From: Actinacidiphila glaucinigra
Lineage (GTDB): Bacteria; Actinomycetota; Actinomycetes; Streptomycetales; Streptomycetaceae
Direction of reading: 5' to 3'
NCBI RefSeq assembly: GCF_900188405.1
Contig: NZ_FZOF01000001.1
Span: 372,001 to 436,000, forward strand
Length of the DNA stretch: 64,000 nt
Shown: positions 14,583-23,934 of the stretch, piece after piece
Position numbering within the stretch: the stretch's first letter is position 1
How the letters are laid out: each line of letters starts with the position of its first letter
Program-made: the position numbers and the translations under genes
The notes under the pieces: generated by a model
Databases searched by the model: none
Told to the model about the DNA's origin: nothing
The model's input: only the letters and a program-made list of their open reading frames with translations

Positions 14583-17546
14583 GTGCTGGAAGGGCGACGG
14601 GACACCAGATTCGGGCGGCTGCTGCGGCACGGCTTCAGCGACGCCGTGGCCGCCGAGGCGCTGCTGGGCGGCGAGCAGCTCGCCCCGGTGCGCAGCGACC
14701 CGGTCCTGCTCGACGCGCTGGGCGCCACCGCCGACCCCGATCAGGCGCTCGCCTCCCTCGTACGGCTCGCCGAGGCCCTCGACCCCGGGGAGCGGCGCAC
14801 CCTCCTCGACACCCTCACCACGGCCAAGCCGCTGCGCGACCGGCTGCTCGGGGTGCTGGGCGCCTCCGCCGCGCTCGCCGACCACCTGACCCGGCATCCG
14901 CGCGACTGGCACGCCCTGGTCACCTACGAGCACGCCGACCTGCACCCGGGGACCACGGAGTTCGAGCGGGGACTGGCCGGGGCCGACGACCCCGAGTCGC
15001 TGCGCGTGGCCTACCGGCGCTGCATGCTGGGCATCGCCGCCCGCGACGTGTGCGGCACCAGCGACCTGGTGCAGACCGCCGCGGAACTCGCCGACCTCGC
15101 CACCGCGACGCTGCGCGCCGCCCTGGCCATGGCCGAGGCGGAGGCGCCGGCCGACGTCGCGCTGTGCCGGCTGGCGGTGATCGGCATGGGCAAGTGCGGC
15201 GGCCACGAGCTCAACTACATCTCCGACGTCGACGTCATCTTCGTGGCCGAGGCCCGCCCCGACGCCGACGAGGCGAAGGCGCTGCAGGCCGCCACCCGGT
15301 TGGCCTCGCGCATGATGCGGATCTGCTCCGACACCACCGTCGAGGGCAGCATCTGGCAGGTCGACGCCAACCTGCGCCCCGAGGGCCGGCGCGGCCCCCT
15401 GGTGCGCACCCTTTCCAGCCATCTGGCCTACTACAAGCGCTGGGCCAAGACCTGGGAGTTCCAGGCGCTGCTCAAGGCCCGCCCGGTCGCCGGCGACCCG
15501 GCGCTGGGCCGGGAGTACGTCGAGGCGCTGTCGCCCATGGTGTGGCAGGCCGCCGAGCGGGACCACTTCGTCCAGGACGTGCAGGAGATGCGGCGCCGGG
15601 TCGTGGAGAACATCCCGGTGGCGCACCTCGACCGCGAGCTGAAGCTCGGCCCCGGCGGCCTGCGGGACGTGGAGTTCGCGGTGCAGCTGCTCCAGCTGGT
15701 GCACGGCCGCACCGACCCGTCGCTGCGCAGCGGCACCACCCTGACCGCGCTGTCCCAGCTCGCCGCCGGCGGTTACGTGGGGCGTGCGGACGCGGCGGCG
15801 CTCGACACCTCGTACCGCTTCCTGCGGACGATGGAGCACCGCATCCAGCTCCACAAGCTGCGCCGCACCCACCTGGTGCCGGAGGACGTCGCCGACCTGC
15901 GGCGGCTCGGCCGTTCCCTGGGCTTCCGCGCGGACCCGGTGACGGAGCTGCAGCGCGAATGGCGGCGGCACGCCCGGGAGGTGCGCCGCCTCCACGAGAA
16001 GCTCTTCTACCGGCCGCTGCTCGACGCGGTCGCCCAGCTCGCCCCCGGAGAGGTGGGCCTGTCCACGGACGCGGCCAAGCAGCGCCTGGAGGCGCTCGGC
16101 TACGTCGACCCGGCCGCCGCCCTGCGCCACCTGGAGGCGCTGGCCTCGGGGGTCAGCCGCAAGGCCGCCATCCAGCGGACCCTGCTTCCGGTGCTGCTCG
16201 GCTGGTTCGCCGACTCCGCGGACCCCGACGCGGGCCTGCTGAACTTCCGCAAGGTCAGCGACGCCCTGGGCCGTACTCCCTGGTATCTGCGGCTGCTGAG
16301 GGACGAGGGCGCCGCCGCCGTCAACCTCGCGCGGGTGCTCTCCTCCGGGCGGCTCGCCCCCGACCTGCTGATGCGGGCCCCCGAGGCGGTCGCCCTGCTC
16401 GCCGACGACGAGGGGCTCCAGCCGCGCACGCGCGGAGCCCTGGACCAGGAGGTCCTGGCCGCGGTCCACCGCGCGGACTCCGCCGAGCAGGCGGTCGCCG
16501 CGGTACGCGGAGTGCGCCGCCGCGAGCTGTTCCGCACCGCGGCCGCGGACCTGGTCGGAGTCCACCGCGACGACCCGGACGCGATCGGCGCCGCCCTCAC
16601 CGACCTCAACGCCGCCGCCGTCACCGGGGCCCTGCAGGCCGCGGTCAACGCCGTCGAGACGGCCGAGGGCGAGCCCCTGCCGACCCGGTTCTCCGTCATC
16701 GGGATGGGCCGCTTCGGCGGGCGCGAACTGGGCTACGGCTCCGACGCGGACGTCCTGTTCGTCCACGAGCCCTATGAGGGCGTCGACGAGCACCTGGCCG
16801 CCCGCGCCGCGCTCAAGGTCGCCAACGAGCTGCGCCGGCTGCTGCAGATCCCCACCACCGACCCGCCGCTGCTGATCGACGCCGACCTGCGTCCCGAGGG
16901 CAAGAGCGGACCGCTGGTGCGCACGCTCGGCTCGTACGCCGCCTACTACCGGCGCTGGTCGCTGGTCTGGGAGAGCCACGCCCTGCTCCGTGCCGAACCG
17001 GTCGCGGGCGACGAGGACCTGGGCGCCCGCTTCATCGGCCTCGTCGACCCGCTGCGCTATCCGGCCGACGGGCTGCCGGAGGAGGCGGTCCGCGAGATCC
17101 GCCGGCTCAAGGCCCGCATGGAGTCCGAGCGGCTGCCGCGCGGCGCGGACCCGACGACCCACGCCAAGCTGGGGCGGGGCGGGCTCAGCGACGTGGAGTG
17201 GACGGTGCAGCTGCTGCAGCTCCGGCACGGCGCGGAGTTCCCCGGGCTGCGGACCACCCGCACCCGGCCGGCGCTCGCGGCGGCCGAGGCGGCGGGACTC
17301 GTCGCCGCCGAGGACGCCGAGGTGCTGGACGCCGCCTGGATCCTGGCGAGCCGGATGCGCAACGCCGTCATGCTCGTCCGGGCCCGCGCCGGCGACACCT
17401 TCCCCGGCGACGGCAAGGAACTCGCCGCGGTGGGGCGGTACCTCGGCTACGAGCCCGGCCACGTGGGCGACATGGTCGAGGAGTACCGCCGGGCCACGCG
17501 GCGGGCCCGCGCGGTGGTGGAGCGCCTCTTCTACGGCACGGACTAG
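14583..17546 (+). CDS. glnE: Glutamine synthetase adenylyltransferase/deadenylase
   Basis: The 987-aa bifunctional enzyme adds AMP to a tyrosine of glutamine synthetase I and removes it again, adjusting activity to nitrogen supply. Two nucleotidyltransferase domains are visible: the N-terminal one with LNYISDVDVIFV (metal-binding DVD near residue 214) and the C-terminal one with LGYGSDADVLFVHE (near residue 719). Each is followed by a helical domain with GPGGLRDVEF or GRGGLSDVEW. A GTG at 14583 is used as the start, 6-10 bp after a purine-rich AAAGGCAGG. Its target enzyme, GlnA, is encoded in this window at 57529-58941 and keeps the adenylylated tyrosine. Confidence 0.95.
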   Translation: MLEGRRDTRFGRLLRHGFSDAVAAEALLGGEQLAPVRSDPVLLDALGATADPDQALASLVRLAEALDPGERRTLLDTLTTAKPLRDRLLGVLGASAALADHLTRHPRDWHALVTYEHADLHPGTTEFERGLAGADDPESLRVAYRRCMLGIAARDVCGTSDLVQTAAELADLATATLRAALAMAEAEAPADVALCRLAVIGMGKCGGHELNYISDVDVIFVAEARPDADEAKALQAATRLASRMMRICSDTTVEGSIWQVDANLRPEGRRGPLVRTLSSHLAYYKRWAKTWEFQALLKARPVAGDPALGREYVEALSPMVWQAAERDHFVQDVQEMRRRVVENIPVAHLDRELKLGPGGLRDVEFAVQLLQLVHGRTDPSLRSGTTLTALSQLAAGGYVGRADAAALDTSYRFLRTMEHRIQLHKLRRTHLVPEDVADLRRLGRSLGFRADPVTELQREWRRHAREVRRLHEKLFYRPLLDAVAQLAPGEVGLSTDAAKQRLEALGYVDPAAALRHLEALASGVSRKAAIQRTLLPVLLGWFADSADPDAGLLNFRKVSDALGRTPWYLRLLRDEGAAAVNLARVLSSGRLAPDLLMRAPEAVALLADDEGLQPRTRGALDQEVLAAVHRADSAEQAVAAVRGVRRRELFRTAAADLVGVHRDDPDAIGAALTDLNAAAVTGALQAAVNAVETAEGEPLPTRFSVIGMGRFGGRELGYGSDADVLFVHEPYEGVDEHLAARAALKVANELRRLLQIPTTDPPLLIDADLRPEGKSGPLVRTLGSYAAYYRRWSLVWESHALLRAEPVAGDEDLGARFIGLVDPLRYPADGLPEEAVREIRRLKARMESERLPRGADPTTHAKLGRGGLSDVEWTVQLLQLRHGAEFPGLRTTRTRPALAAAEAAGLVAAEDAEVLDAAWILASRMRNAVMLVRARAGDTFPGDGKELAAVGRYLGYEPGHVGDMVEEYRRATRRARAVVERLFYGTD

Positions 17547-17576
17547 GCCGTCACCCGGCCGGCGCCCGCCGCCCGG

Positions 17577-18437
17577 TCAGGCCGTGGCGACGCGGACCTG
17601 GCGCGGCAACCGGTAGGCGAGGCCCCCGTAGACGGCCCAGGAGGCGGCGAAGCCGACGCCGAGGCAGAGGGTGCCGCCGGCGGCGTCCAGCCAGAAGTGG
17701 TTGGCGGTGGAGACGATGACGAGCAGGGTGACGACCGGGTAGAGCACGCCCAGCACCCGCACCCAGGCCCGCCGCGCGAGCATGGCGACGGTGATGCCGC
17801 ACCACAGCGACCAGCCGATGTGCATCGAGGGCATGGCCGCGTACTGGTTGGAGACGTGCGCCAGGTCGCCCGACGCCATCGATCCCCAGGTGTGGTGGAT
17901 CTTCACGGTGTCGATGAACCCGCCGCCCTCCATCAGCCGGGGCGGCGCGAGGGGGAAGAAGTAGTAGCCCAGCAGCGCGATGCCGGTCGTCACGAACAGG
18001 ATCAGGCGGGTCGGCGCGTAACGCCCGGGGTGCCTGCGGAAGAGCCACACGAGCACCGCCAGGGTGACGATGAAGTGGAGCGTCGCGTAGTAATAGTTCA
18101 TCCCGACGATGAGCCACGTTACGGAGTTCACGGCATGATTGACCGCGTGCTCGAAGGCGAGCCCGAGGGACTGCTCGAGGTCCCAGACGTGGCTCGCGTT
18201 CCGCATGGCGTCGTCCTGCTGCTCCGGTACGGCGTTGCGCACCAGTGAGTAGATCCAGTAGCTGACGGCGATCAGCAGGATCTCGAACCACAGCCGGGGA
18301 CGGCGTGGTGCCAGCAGTCCGTTGCCCGTCGTCGCTCCATCGGCGTCACGGGAATCGATGGAGCGCGGTGGTACGCCGCCACTGCGGTGGGCCATGATCT
18401 TCGCGGTCGATTCCCCCATGGGGCGATAGTCTGCCAT
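17577..18437 (-). CDS. PAP2-superfamily membrane phosphatase/transferase
   Basis: The 286-aa integral membrane protein has about six hydrophobic helices after a polar N-terminus. The PAP2 (type 2 phosphatidic acid phosphatase) motifs are MPSMHIGWSLW and STANHFWLDAAGG, whose histidines form the active site; YYFFPLAPPRLM precedes them. This subgroup resembles the Aur1-like/inositolphosphotransferase branch, which acts on lipid head groups. The ATG at 18435-18437 is preferred, 19 bp after the malR stop; the ATG at 18417-18419 is an alternative. It could be co-transcribed with the aglA-malR pair upstream, although no functional link to maltose is apparent. Confidence 0.82.
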   Translation of the reverse strand: MADYRPMGESTAKIMAHRSGGVPPRSIDSRDADGATTGNGLLAPRRPRLWFEILLIAVSYWIYSLVRNAVPEQQDDAMRNASHVWDLEQSLGLAFEHAVNHAVNSVTWLIVGMNYYYATLHFIVTLAVLVWLFRRHPGRYAPTRLILFVTTGIALLGYYFFPLAPPRLMEGGGFIDTVKIHHTWGSMASGDLAHVSNQYAAMPSMHIGWSLWCGITVAMLARRAWVRVLGVLYPVVTLLVIVSTANHFWLDAAGGTLCLGVGFAASWAVYGGLAYRLPRQVRVATA

Positions 18438-18456
18438 GCGGTCCGGTGCCGTCCGA

Positions 18457-19569
18457 TCAACCCCCGGTGGGATTCCGTGCATCCCGTGTACGCCTCCCGG
18501 CCGACTGCTGTACGGGTACGGCTGCCCCCGCCTGGGGGCCTGATGCCGTCGAACCGCGGACGACCAGTTCGGGCAGGAAGACGAACTCGCTGTGCGGGGC
18601 CGGGGTACCGCCGATCTCCTCCAGCAGCGCGCGCACGGCGGCCTGGCCCATGGCCGTGACAGGCTGCCGGATGGTGGTGAGCGGCGGATCGGTGAAGGCG
18701 ATCAACGGGGAGTCGTCGAAGCCGACGACGGAGACGTCCCCGGGGACGGACAGCCCCAGCTGCCGGGCCGCGCGGACGGCGCCCAGCGCCATCATGTCCG
18801 AGGCGCACACCACGGCCGTGCAGCCCGCGTCGAGCAGACCGGCGGCGGCCGCCTGACCACCCTCCAGGGTGAACAGCGAGTGCTGGATACGTTCGGACGC
18901 CTCGTCGGCGGCTATCCCGAGCACCTCCTCCATGCTGCGCAGGAAGCCCTCGATCTTGCGCTGCACGGGGACGAACCGCTTGGGACCGACCGCGAGGCCG
19001 ATCCGCTCGTGTCCGAGCGCGGCCAGGTGGGTGACGGCCAGACGCATGGCACCGCGGTCGTCGGGCGAGACGAACGGTGCCTTGATCCTGGCGGAGAAGC
19101 CGTTGATCAGGACGAACGGCACGCTCTGGCCGTGGAGCCGGTCGTAGCGGGCCGTGTCGGCGGTGGAGTCGGCGTGCAGCCCGGAGACGAAGATGATCCC
19201 GGCGACGCCGCGCTCGACGAGCATCTCGACGAGCTCGTCCTCGGTCGAGCCGCCCGGCGTCTGGGTGGCCAGCACCGGGGTGTATCCCTGCCGCGTCAGG
19301 GCCTGCCCGATGACCTGGGCGAACGCGGGGAAGATAGGGTTCTCCAGCTCGGGCGTGATGAGCCCGACCAGGCCCGCGCTGCGCTGCCGCAGCCGCACGG
19401 GCCGTTCGTACCCCAGCAGGTCGAGGGCGGCCAGCACGGACTGGCGGGTGGCGGCGGAGACACCTGGCTTGCCGTTGAGGACACGGCTGACGGTCGCTTC
19501 GCTCACCCCCGCCTGGGCTGCGATGTCGGCAAGCCTTGCGGTCACAGGATTGGACTGTACCGGTCGCAT
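18457..19569 (-). CDS. malR: LacI family maltose regulator
   Basis: The 370-aa repressor has a LacI helix-turn-helix (LADIAAQAGVSEATVSRVLN, GKPGVSAATR) and a periplasmic-binding-protein-like effector domain (GLITPELENPIFPAFAQVIG, GHERIGLAVGPKRFVPVQRK, SVVGFDDSPLIAFTDPPL). It matches, from memory, MalR (Reg1), the repressor of malEFG and amylase genes in Streptomyces. The ATG at 19567-19569 is chosen because it follows the TGA of the upstream glucosidase gene with one base between (TGAGATG), which implies translational coupling. A GTG at 19543-19545, 8 codons in, is also possible. A paralogue lies at 26641-27678. Confidence 0.88.
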   Translation of the reverse strand: MRPVQSNPVTARLADIAAQAGVSEATVSRVLNGKPGVSAATRQSVLAALDLLGYERPVRLRQRSAGLVGLITPELENPIFPAFAQVIGQALTRQGYTPVLATQTPGGSTEDELVEMLVERGVAGIIFVSGLHADSTADTARYDRLHGQSVPFVLINGFSARIKAPFVSPDDRGAMRLAVTHLAALGHERIGLAVGPKRFVPVQRKIEGFLRSMEEVLGIAADEASERIQHSLFTLEGGQAAAAGLLDAGCTAVVCASDMMALGAVRAARQLGLSVPGDVSVVGFDDSPLIAFTDPPLTTIRQPVTAMGQAAVRALLEEIGGTPAPHSEFVFLPELVVRGSTASGPQAGAAVPVQQSAGRRTRDARNPTGG

Positions 19570-19570
19570 C

Positions 19571-21229
19571 TCAGATCGCCCACCAGATGCATGAATCGGC
19601 CGGAAGACGGACGGATCCGCCGGTGAACGCGACGGGCCCGGAGGAGAGCACCGGACGCCCCGGAACGGGGAGTTGGACCGGCGCCGAAAGGGTGTTGACG
19701 GTGCACACCAGGCCGGGCCGGGAGAACGCGAGCACCCCCTCCGGGGCGTCCAGCCAGCGCATCGGCCCGTCGCCGAGCCCGGGCAGCTCACGGCGCAGCC
19801 GCAGCGCCGAGCGGTACAGCTCCAGCGTGGAGTCGGGGTCGCCGGTCTGCGCCTGGACGCTGAGCCCGGCCCAGTCCGCGGGCTGCGGCAGCCAGCCGGC
19901 GGCCGGGCCGAAGCCGTGGCTGGGGCCCTCGGTGGTCCACGGGATGGGCACCCGGCAGCCGTCGCGCAGCCCGTCCTGGCCGTTGTCCCGGAAGAAGGAG
20001 GGGTCCTGGCGGACCTCGTCGGGCAGGTCGGTGACCTCGGGCAGGCCCAGTTCCTCGCCCTGGTAGACGTAGACCGAACCGGGCAGCGCGAGCATCAGCA
20101 GGGCCGCGGCGCGGGCCCGGCGCAGCCCGGCCGGGCCGTCGCCGTAGCGGGTGACGTGCCGGACCACGTCGTGGTTGGAGAGCACCCAGGTGGTGGGGGC
20201 GCCGACGGAGACGGTGGCGGCGAGGGACTCCTCGATCACCGTGCGCATCGCCCCGGCCTCCCACGGGCACTGCAGGAAGTGGAAGTTGAAGGCCTGGTGC
20301 ATCTCGTCGGGGCGGACGTACAGCGCCATGCGCCCGGCGTTCGGCGCCCAGGCCTCGGCGACGCCGATGCGCTCGGCCGGCAGTGCCTCCGGCCGGGGAC
20401 CGGGGGAGTAGGAGTCGAGCAGCCGGCGCCAGGCGCGGTGGATCTCGTGGACCCCGTCCTGGTCGAAGAAGGGGAGTGTCTGGGAGCCGATCATCTTGAC
20501 CTGCTCCTTGCGGCCGATGTCGGGCAGGCCGGCCGCCTTGACCATGCCGTGCGCGACGTCGATGCGGAAGCCGTCGACGCCCAGGTCCAGCCAGAAGCGG
20601 AGGACGGCGTCGAACTCCTCGCGGACCTCCGGGTGCTCCCAGTCGAGGTCGGGCTGCTCGGGCGCGAAGAGGTGGAGGTACCAGTCGCCGTCCGCGACCC
20701 GGGTCCAGGCGGGGCCGCCGAAGACCGACTCCCAGTCGTTGGGCGGCAGTTCCCCGTGTTCGCCCTTGCCGGGGCGGAAGTGGTAGCGCTCACGGGCCGG
20801 CCCCCCGCGCCGGTCCGTGAGCGCCGCCCGGAACCACGCGTGCCGGTCGGAGGTGTGGTTCGGGACGATGTCGACGATCACCCGCAGGCCCAGCTCGTGG
20901 GCGGTGCGGATGAGCGCGTCGGCGTCCGCGAGGGAGCCGAAGAGGGGGTCGACGCTGCGGTAGTCGGCCACGTCGTAGCCGCCGTCCGCCTGGGGGGAGG
21001 CGTAGAAGGGGGTCAGCCATACGGCGTCGGCGCCCAGTTCCGCCAGGTAGGGCAGCCGGGCCCGGATGCCGGGCAGGTCGCCCACGCCGTCGCCGTCGCC
21101 GTCGGCGAAGGAGCGTACGTACACCTGGTAGATGACGGCGCTGCGCCACCAGCCGGGAGCGCGCCCCTCGGGGGCGGCCGGGGTCTCGTCGGTCGCGTCG
21201 TGGATGACGGGGGCGAGCTCTTGGGTCAT
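19571..21229 (-). CDS. GH13 alpha-glucosidase, second AglA paralogue
   Basis: The 552-aa cytosolic enzyme belongs to glycoside hydrolase family 13, oligo-1,6-glucosidase/alpha-glucosidase branch. It shows WWRSAVIYQVYVRSFAD, VIVDIVPNHTSD, the nucleophile Asp in DGFRIDVAHG, the acid/base Glu in IGVAEAWAPN and the stabilising Asp in VLSNHDVVRH. It should release glucose from imported maltodextrins. No signal peptide is present. It is divergent from malE and coupled to malR downstream. It is clearly paralogous to the AglA at 24963-26609, with the same length and shared motifs throughout, making a mirrored aglA-lacI arrangement around malEFG. Confidence 0.92.
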   Translation of the reverse strand: MTQELAPVIHDATDETPAAPEGRAPGWWRSAVIYQVYVRSFADGDGDGVGDLPGIRARLPYLAELGADAVWLTPFYASPQADGGYDVADYRSVDPLFGSLADADALIRTAHELGLRVIVDIVPNHTSDRHAWFRAALTDRRGGPARERYHFRPGKGEHGELPPNDWESVFGGPAWTRVADGDWYLHLFAPEQPDLDWEHPEVREEFDAVLRFWLDLGVDGFRIDVAHGMVKAAGLPDIGRKEQVKMIGSQTLPFFDQDGVHEIHRAWRRLLDSYSPGPRPEALPAERIGVAEAWAPNAGRMALYVRPDEMHQAFNFHFLQCPWEAGAMRTVIEESLAATVSVGAPTTWVLSNHDVVRHVTRYGDGPAGLRRARAAALLMLALPGSVYVYQGEELGLPEVTDLPDEVRQDPSFFRDNGQDGLRDGCRVPIPWTTEGPSHGFGPAAGWLPQPADWAGLSVQAQTGDPDSTLELYRSALRLRRELPGLGDGPMRWLDAPEGVLAFSRPGLVCTVNTLSAPVQLPVPGRPVLSSGPVAFTGGSVRLPADSCIWWAI

Positions 21230-21554
21230 GTCGGTCCCTCGTGAGTCGGCGCCGGTCCCTGCCGATGATTCCGATCCGCCGCGTGATCGGCAATGCCTTT
21301 CAGGAATTTGCGGAAGATCTCGTAACGGCTTCCAGGACGGTGAGCGTCCCACGGTGCGTCTCCCGTCTGCAACTGTGAGGACACGCAGATGTAACGATCG
21401 GAAGATCTTGCAAGTCTTTGCAGCAAGGTCTTTCGTCGGGCTTTCTTCCCTGTTACGTTCCTCGACAGCCCGGCCGCCGCAAAGGCGCAGTCGGCAGGGG
21501 GGACGCGGTGACGCGCCCCGCACCATCACGGGCTTTCATCCTGGAGGAGATCAC
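21230..21554. promoter_or_regulatory. Divergent aglA2/malE control region with MalR-like repeats
   Basis: This 325-bp gap carries promoters for both mal branches. At 21405-21428 lie clustered repeats: CTTGCAAG (21407-21414) and TTTGCAGCAAGG (21417-21428). They resemble the CTTGCAG-type operator described for MalR in Streptomyces. A decamer CGGAAGATCT occurs twice (21311-21320 and 21399-21408), each with GTAACG next to it, one facing each gene. A candidate malE -10 (TACGTT) is at 21454-21459, and the malE ribosome binding site GGAGGAGA is at 21543-21550. Confidence 0.65.
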
Positions 21555-22826
21555 ATGCGGCGTGGCATAGCGGCCACCGCGCTGGTTGCGGCGCTCGGGC
21601 TCGCGGCGACGGCTTGCGGCGGCGACAGCGGCAGTGACAAGGCCGGCGGTCCCGTCACCATCACCTGGTGGGACACCTCGAACGCGACGAACGAGGCGCC
21701 GACCTACGAGGCCCTGGTCGCGGAGTTCGAGAAGGCGAACCCGAAGATCAAGGTCAAGTACGTCAACGTCCCCTTCGACGCGGCGCAGAACAAGTTCGAC
21801 ACCGCCGCGGGCAGCAAGGGCGCTCCGGACGTGCTCCGCTCCGAGGTCGGCTGGACGCCCGCCTTCGCCAAGAAGAGCTACTTCGTCGCGCTGGATGGCA
21901 CCGACGCCCTCGCCGACCAGGACAAGTTCCAGGCCTCCCTGCTGAAGCAGGCCCAGTACGAGGGCAAGACCTACGGTGTGCCGTTCACCACGGACACCCT
22001 GGCCCTGGTCTACAACAAGAAGCTGTTCCAGGAGGCCGGCATCGCCGAGGCCCCCAAGACCTGGGACGAGCTGAAGGCCGCCGCGGGGACGATCAAGAAG
22101 AAGGCCGGCGTCGACGGCTTCTGGCTGAACACCGCCTCGTACTACGCCCAGCCCTTCCTGTACGGCGAGGGCACCGACATGGTGGACACCGCCGCCAAGA
22201 AGATCACCATCAACGGCGAGGCCGCCGCCAAGGGCCTGAAGACCTGGCAGGGCATGTTCTCCGGCGCCGGCCTGCACAAGGCCGACACCACCGCCGACTC
22301 CTACGCGCACATCCAGGACGCCTTCGTCAACGGCAAGGTCGCCGCGATCATCCAGGGTCCCTGGGAGATCACCAACTTCTACAAGGGCTCCGCGTTCGCC
22401 GACAAGAACAACCTCGGCATCGCCCCCGTCCCGGCCGGCTCCTCCGGCGCGGCCGGCGCCCCCACCGGTGGCCACAACCTCTCGGTCTACGCGGGCTCGG
22501 ACAAGGCCCACCAGGACGCCGCGATCCAGTTCGTGAAGTTCATGACCTCGGCGAAGAGCCAGACGCAGATCGCCCTCAAGAACTCCACCCTGCCGACCCG
22601 CTCGGACGCCTACACCGCCGAGGTCACCGCCGACCCGGGCGTCAAGGGCTTCCAGTCGGTCCTGTCCGTCGCCCAGCCGCGGCCGGAGCTGCCGGAGTAC
22701 GGCTCCCTGTGGGGCCCGTTCGGCGAGGAGCTGACCAAGGTCGCCGGCGGCAAGGAGCCGCTGGACAAGGGCCTGGACAGCGCGGCCACCGCGATGGCCA
22801 AGCTGCTGCCCGACTACAGCAAGTGA
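21555..22826 (+). CDS. malE: Maltose/maltodextrin ABC transporter binding lipoprotein
   Basis: The 423-aa extracytoplasmic binding protein captures maltodextrins. It has a lipoprotein signal with the lipobox AATAC, so Cys21 is the lipidated residue. The mature part is a family 1 solute-binding protein (ITWWDTSNATNEAPTYEALV, TDTLALVYNKKLF, NGKVAAIIQGPWEIT, PAGSSGAAGAPTGGHNLSVY). The ATG at 21555 follows GGAGGAGA. The gene is first in malE-malF-malG-aglA-lacI, and a strong hairpin after it probably keeps its mRNA more abundant than the permease part. The ATPase partner is not in the window; in Streptomyces it is usually the shared MsiK. Confidence 0.95.
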   Translation: MRRGIAATALVAALGLAATACGGDSGSDKAGGPVTITWWDTSNATNEAPTYEALVAEFEKANPKIKVKYVNVPFDAAQNKFDTAAGSKGAPDVLRSEVGWTPAFAKKSYFVALDGTDALADQDKFQASLLKQAQYEGKTYGVPFTTDTLALVYNKKLFQEAGIAEAPKTWDELKAAAGTIKKKAGVDGFWLNTASYYAQPFLYGEGTDMVDTAAKKITINGEAAAKGLKTWQGMFSGAGLHKADTTADSYAHIQDAFVNGKVAAIIQGPWEITNFYKGSAFADKNNLGIAPVPAGSSGAAGAPTGGHNLSVYAGSDKAHQDAAIQFVKFMTSAKSQTQIALKNSTLPTRSDAYTAEVTADPGVKGFQSVLSVAQPRPELPEYGSLWGPFGEELTKVAGGKEPLDKGLDSAATAMAKLLPDYSK

Positions 22827-22833
22827 TCCCCGC

Positions 22834-22873
22834 GGCCGCCGGCCCTGCCCCTCACCGGGCGGGGCTGGCGGCC
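22834..22873 (+). terminator. malE-malF intercistronic hairpin
   Basis: A near-perfect GC-rich stem pairs GGCCGCCGGCCCTGCCCC (22834-22851) with GGCGGGGCTGGCGGCC (22858-22873) around a six-base loop. It lies just after the malE stop. Hairpins here typically reduce read-through or protect the 3' end of the binding-protein mRNA so that more MalE than MalFG is made. The operon continues 48 bp later, so termination should be partial. Confidence 0.75.
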
Positions 22874-22920
22874 ACCGGCTGTTCCACCCGGTAAGAAACC
22901 CCCGTAGAAGAGGGCCAACG

Positions 22921-23922
22921 ATGACAGTCGCCGCCCAGGGCACGGTGTCCACGTCCCGCGGTTCCCGCGGGCCGCGCCCCGGTCCGATCAAGCGCCTCAA
23001 GCGCTCCTACCAGAAGTACTGGTACGCGTACGCGATGATCGCCCCGGTGGTCGTCGTGCTCGGCGTGCTGGTGGGCTATCCGCTGGCCCAGGGCTTCTAC
23101 CTCACGCTCACCGACGCCAACAGCCTGAACTCGGCCCGCACCATCGGCGTCAACCACATCGACGCCACCTACGAGTTCATCGGCCTCCACAACTACGCCG
23201 ACATCCTGTGGGGCCCGACGGCGTACGACCGCTTCTGGTCCCACTTCATCTGGACGGTGATCTGGACCGCGGTCTGTGTGACCCTCCACTACGGCGTGGG
23301 CATGGGCCTGGCCCTGCTGCTCAACCAGAAGCTGCGCGGCCGCACCTTCTACCGCATGATGCTGATCCTGCCCTGGGCGGTGCCGACCTTCGTCACCGTC
23401 TTCTCCTGGCGGATCATGCTCAGCGACTCCGGAGTCGTGAACTCATTCCTCGGCGCGCTCCATCTGCCGCAGCCGCAGTGGCTGGAGGACAGCACCTTCC
23501 AGCAGATCGCCGCGATCGGCGTCAACACCTGGGTCGGCGTCCCCTTCATGATGGTCTCCCTGCTCGGCGGCCTGCAGTCGATCCCCTCGGAGCTGTACGA
23601 GGCCGCGGAGATGGACGGCGCCAACGCCTGGCAGCGCTTCCGCAACGTCACCCTGCCCGGGCTGCGCTCGGTCAGCAGCACCGTCGTCCTGCTCGGCATC
23701 ATCTGGACGTTCAACCAGTTCGCCATCATCTACCTGCTGTTCGGCAGCGGGGCCCCCGACGCGCAGATCCTCGTGACCTGGGCGTACTACCTCGGCTTCG
23801 GCCAGCAGCCGCGCGACTACGCGCAGTCCGCCGCCTACGGCGTCCTGCTGCTGTCCGTCCTGGTCGTCTTCACCGCCTTCTACCGCCGCTGGCTCGCTCG
23901 CAACGAGCAGCTCGCCGGCTGA
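22921..23922 (+). CDS. malF: Maltodextrin ABC transporter permease MalF
   Basis: The 333-aa inner-membrane subunit has six predicted helices, starting with APVVVVLGVLVGYPLAQGF. The cytoplasmic EAA loop that docks the ATPase is YEAAEMDGANAWQRF, then RNVTLPGL. Conserved MILPWAVPTFVTVFSWRIM precedes it. The gene follows malE after a 94-bp gap containing a hairpin and precedes malG by 12 bp. A polar, basic N-terminus of about 35 residues is typical of actinobacterial homologues. Confidence 0.94.
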   Translation: MTVAAQGTVSTSRGSRGPRPGPIKRLKRSYQKYWYAYAMIAPVVVVLGVLVGYPLAQGFYLTLTDANSLNSARTIGVNHIDATYEFIGLHNYADILWGPTAYDRFWSHFIWTVIWTAVCVTLHYGVGMGLALLLNQKLRGRTFYRMMLILPWAVPTFVTVFSWRIMLSDSGVVNSFLGALHLPQPQWLEDSTFQQIAAIGVNTWVGVPFMMVSLLGGLQSIPSELYEAAEMDGANAWQRFRNVTLPGLRSVSSTVVLLGIIWTFNQFAIIYLLFGSGAPDAQILVTWAYYLGFGQQPRDYAQSAAYGVLLLSVLVVFTAFYRRWLARNEQLAG

Positions 23923-23934
23923 GGGGATCGCAGC

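Noticed and set aside
14547..17462. 971-codon open frame antisense to glnE
   Set aside because: Its translation is a low-complexity Gly/Arg/Val/Gln/Leu string typical of the reverse complement of a GC-rich gene. The plus-strand GlnE is complete and motif-rich.
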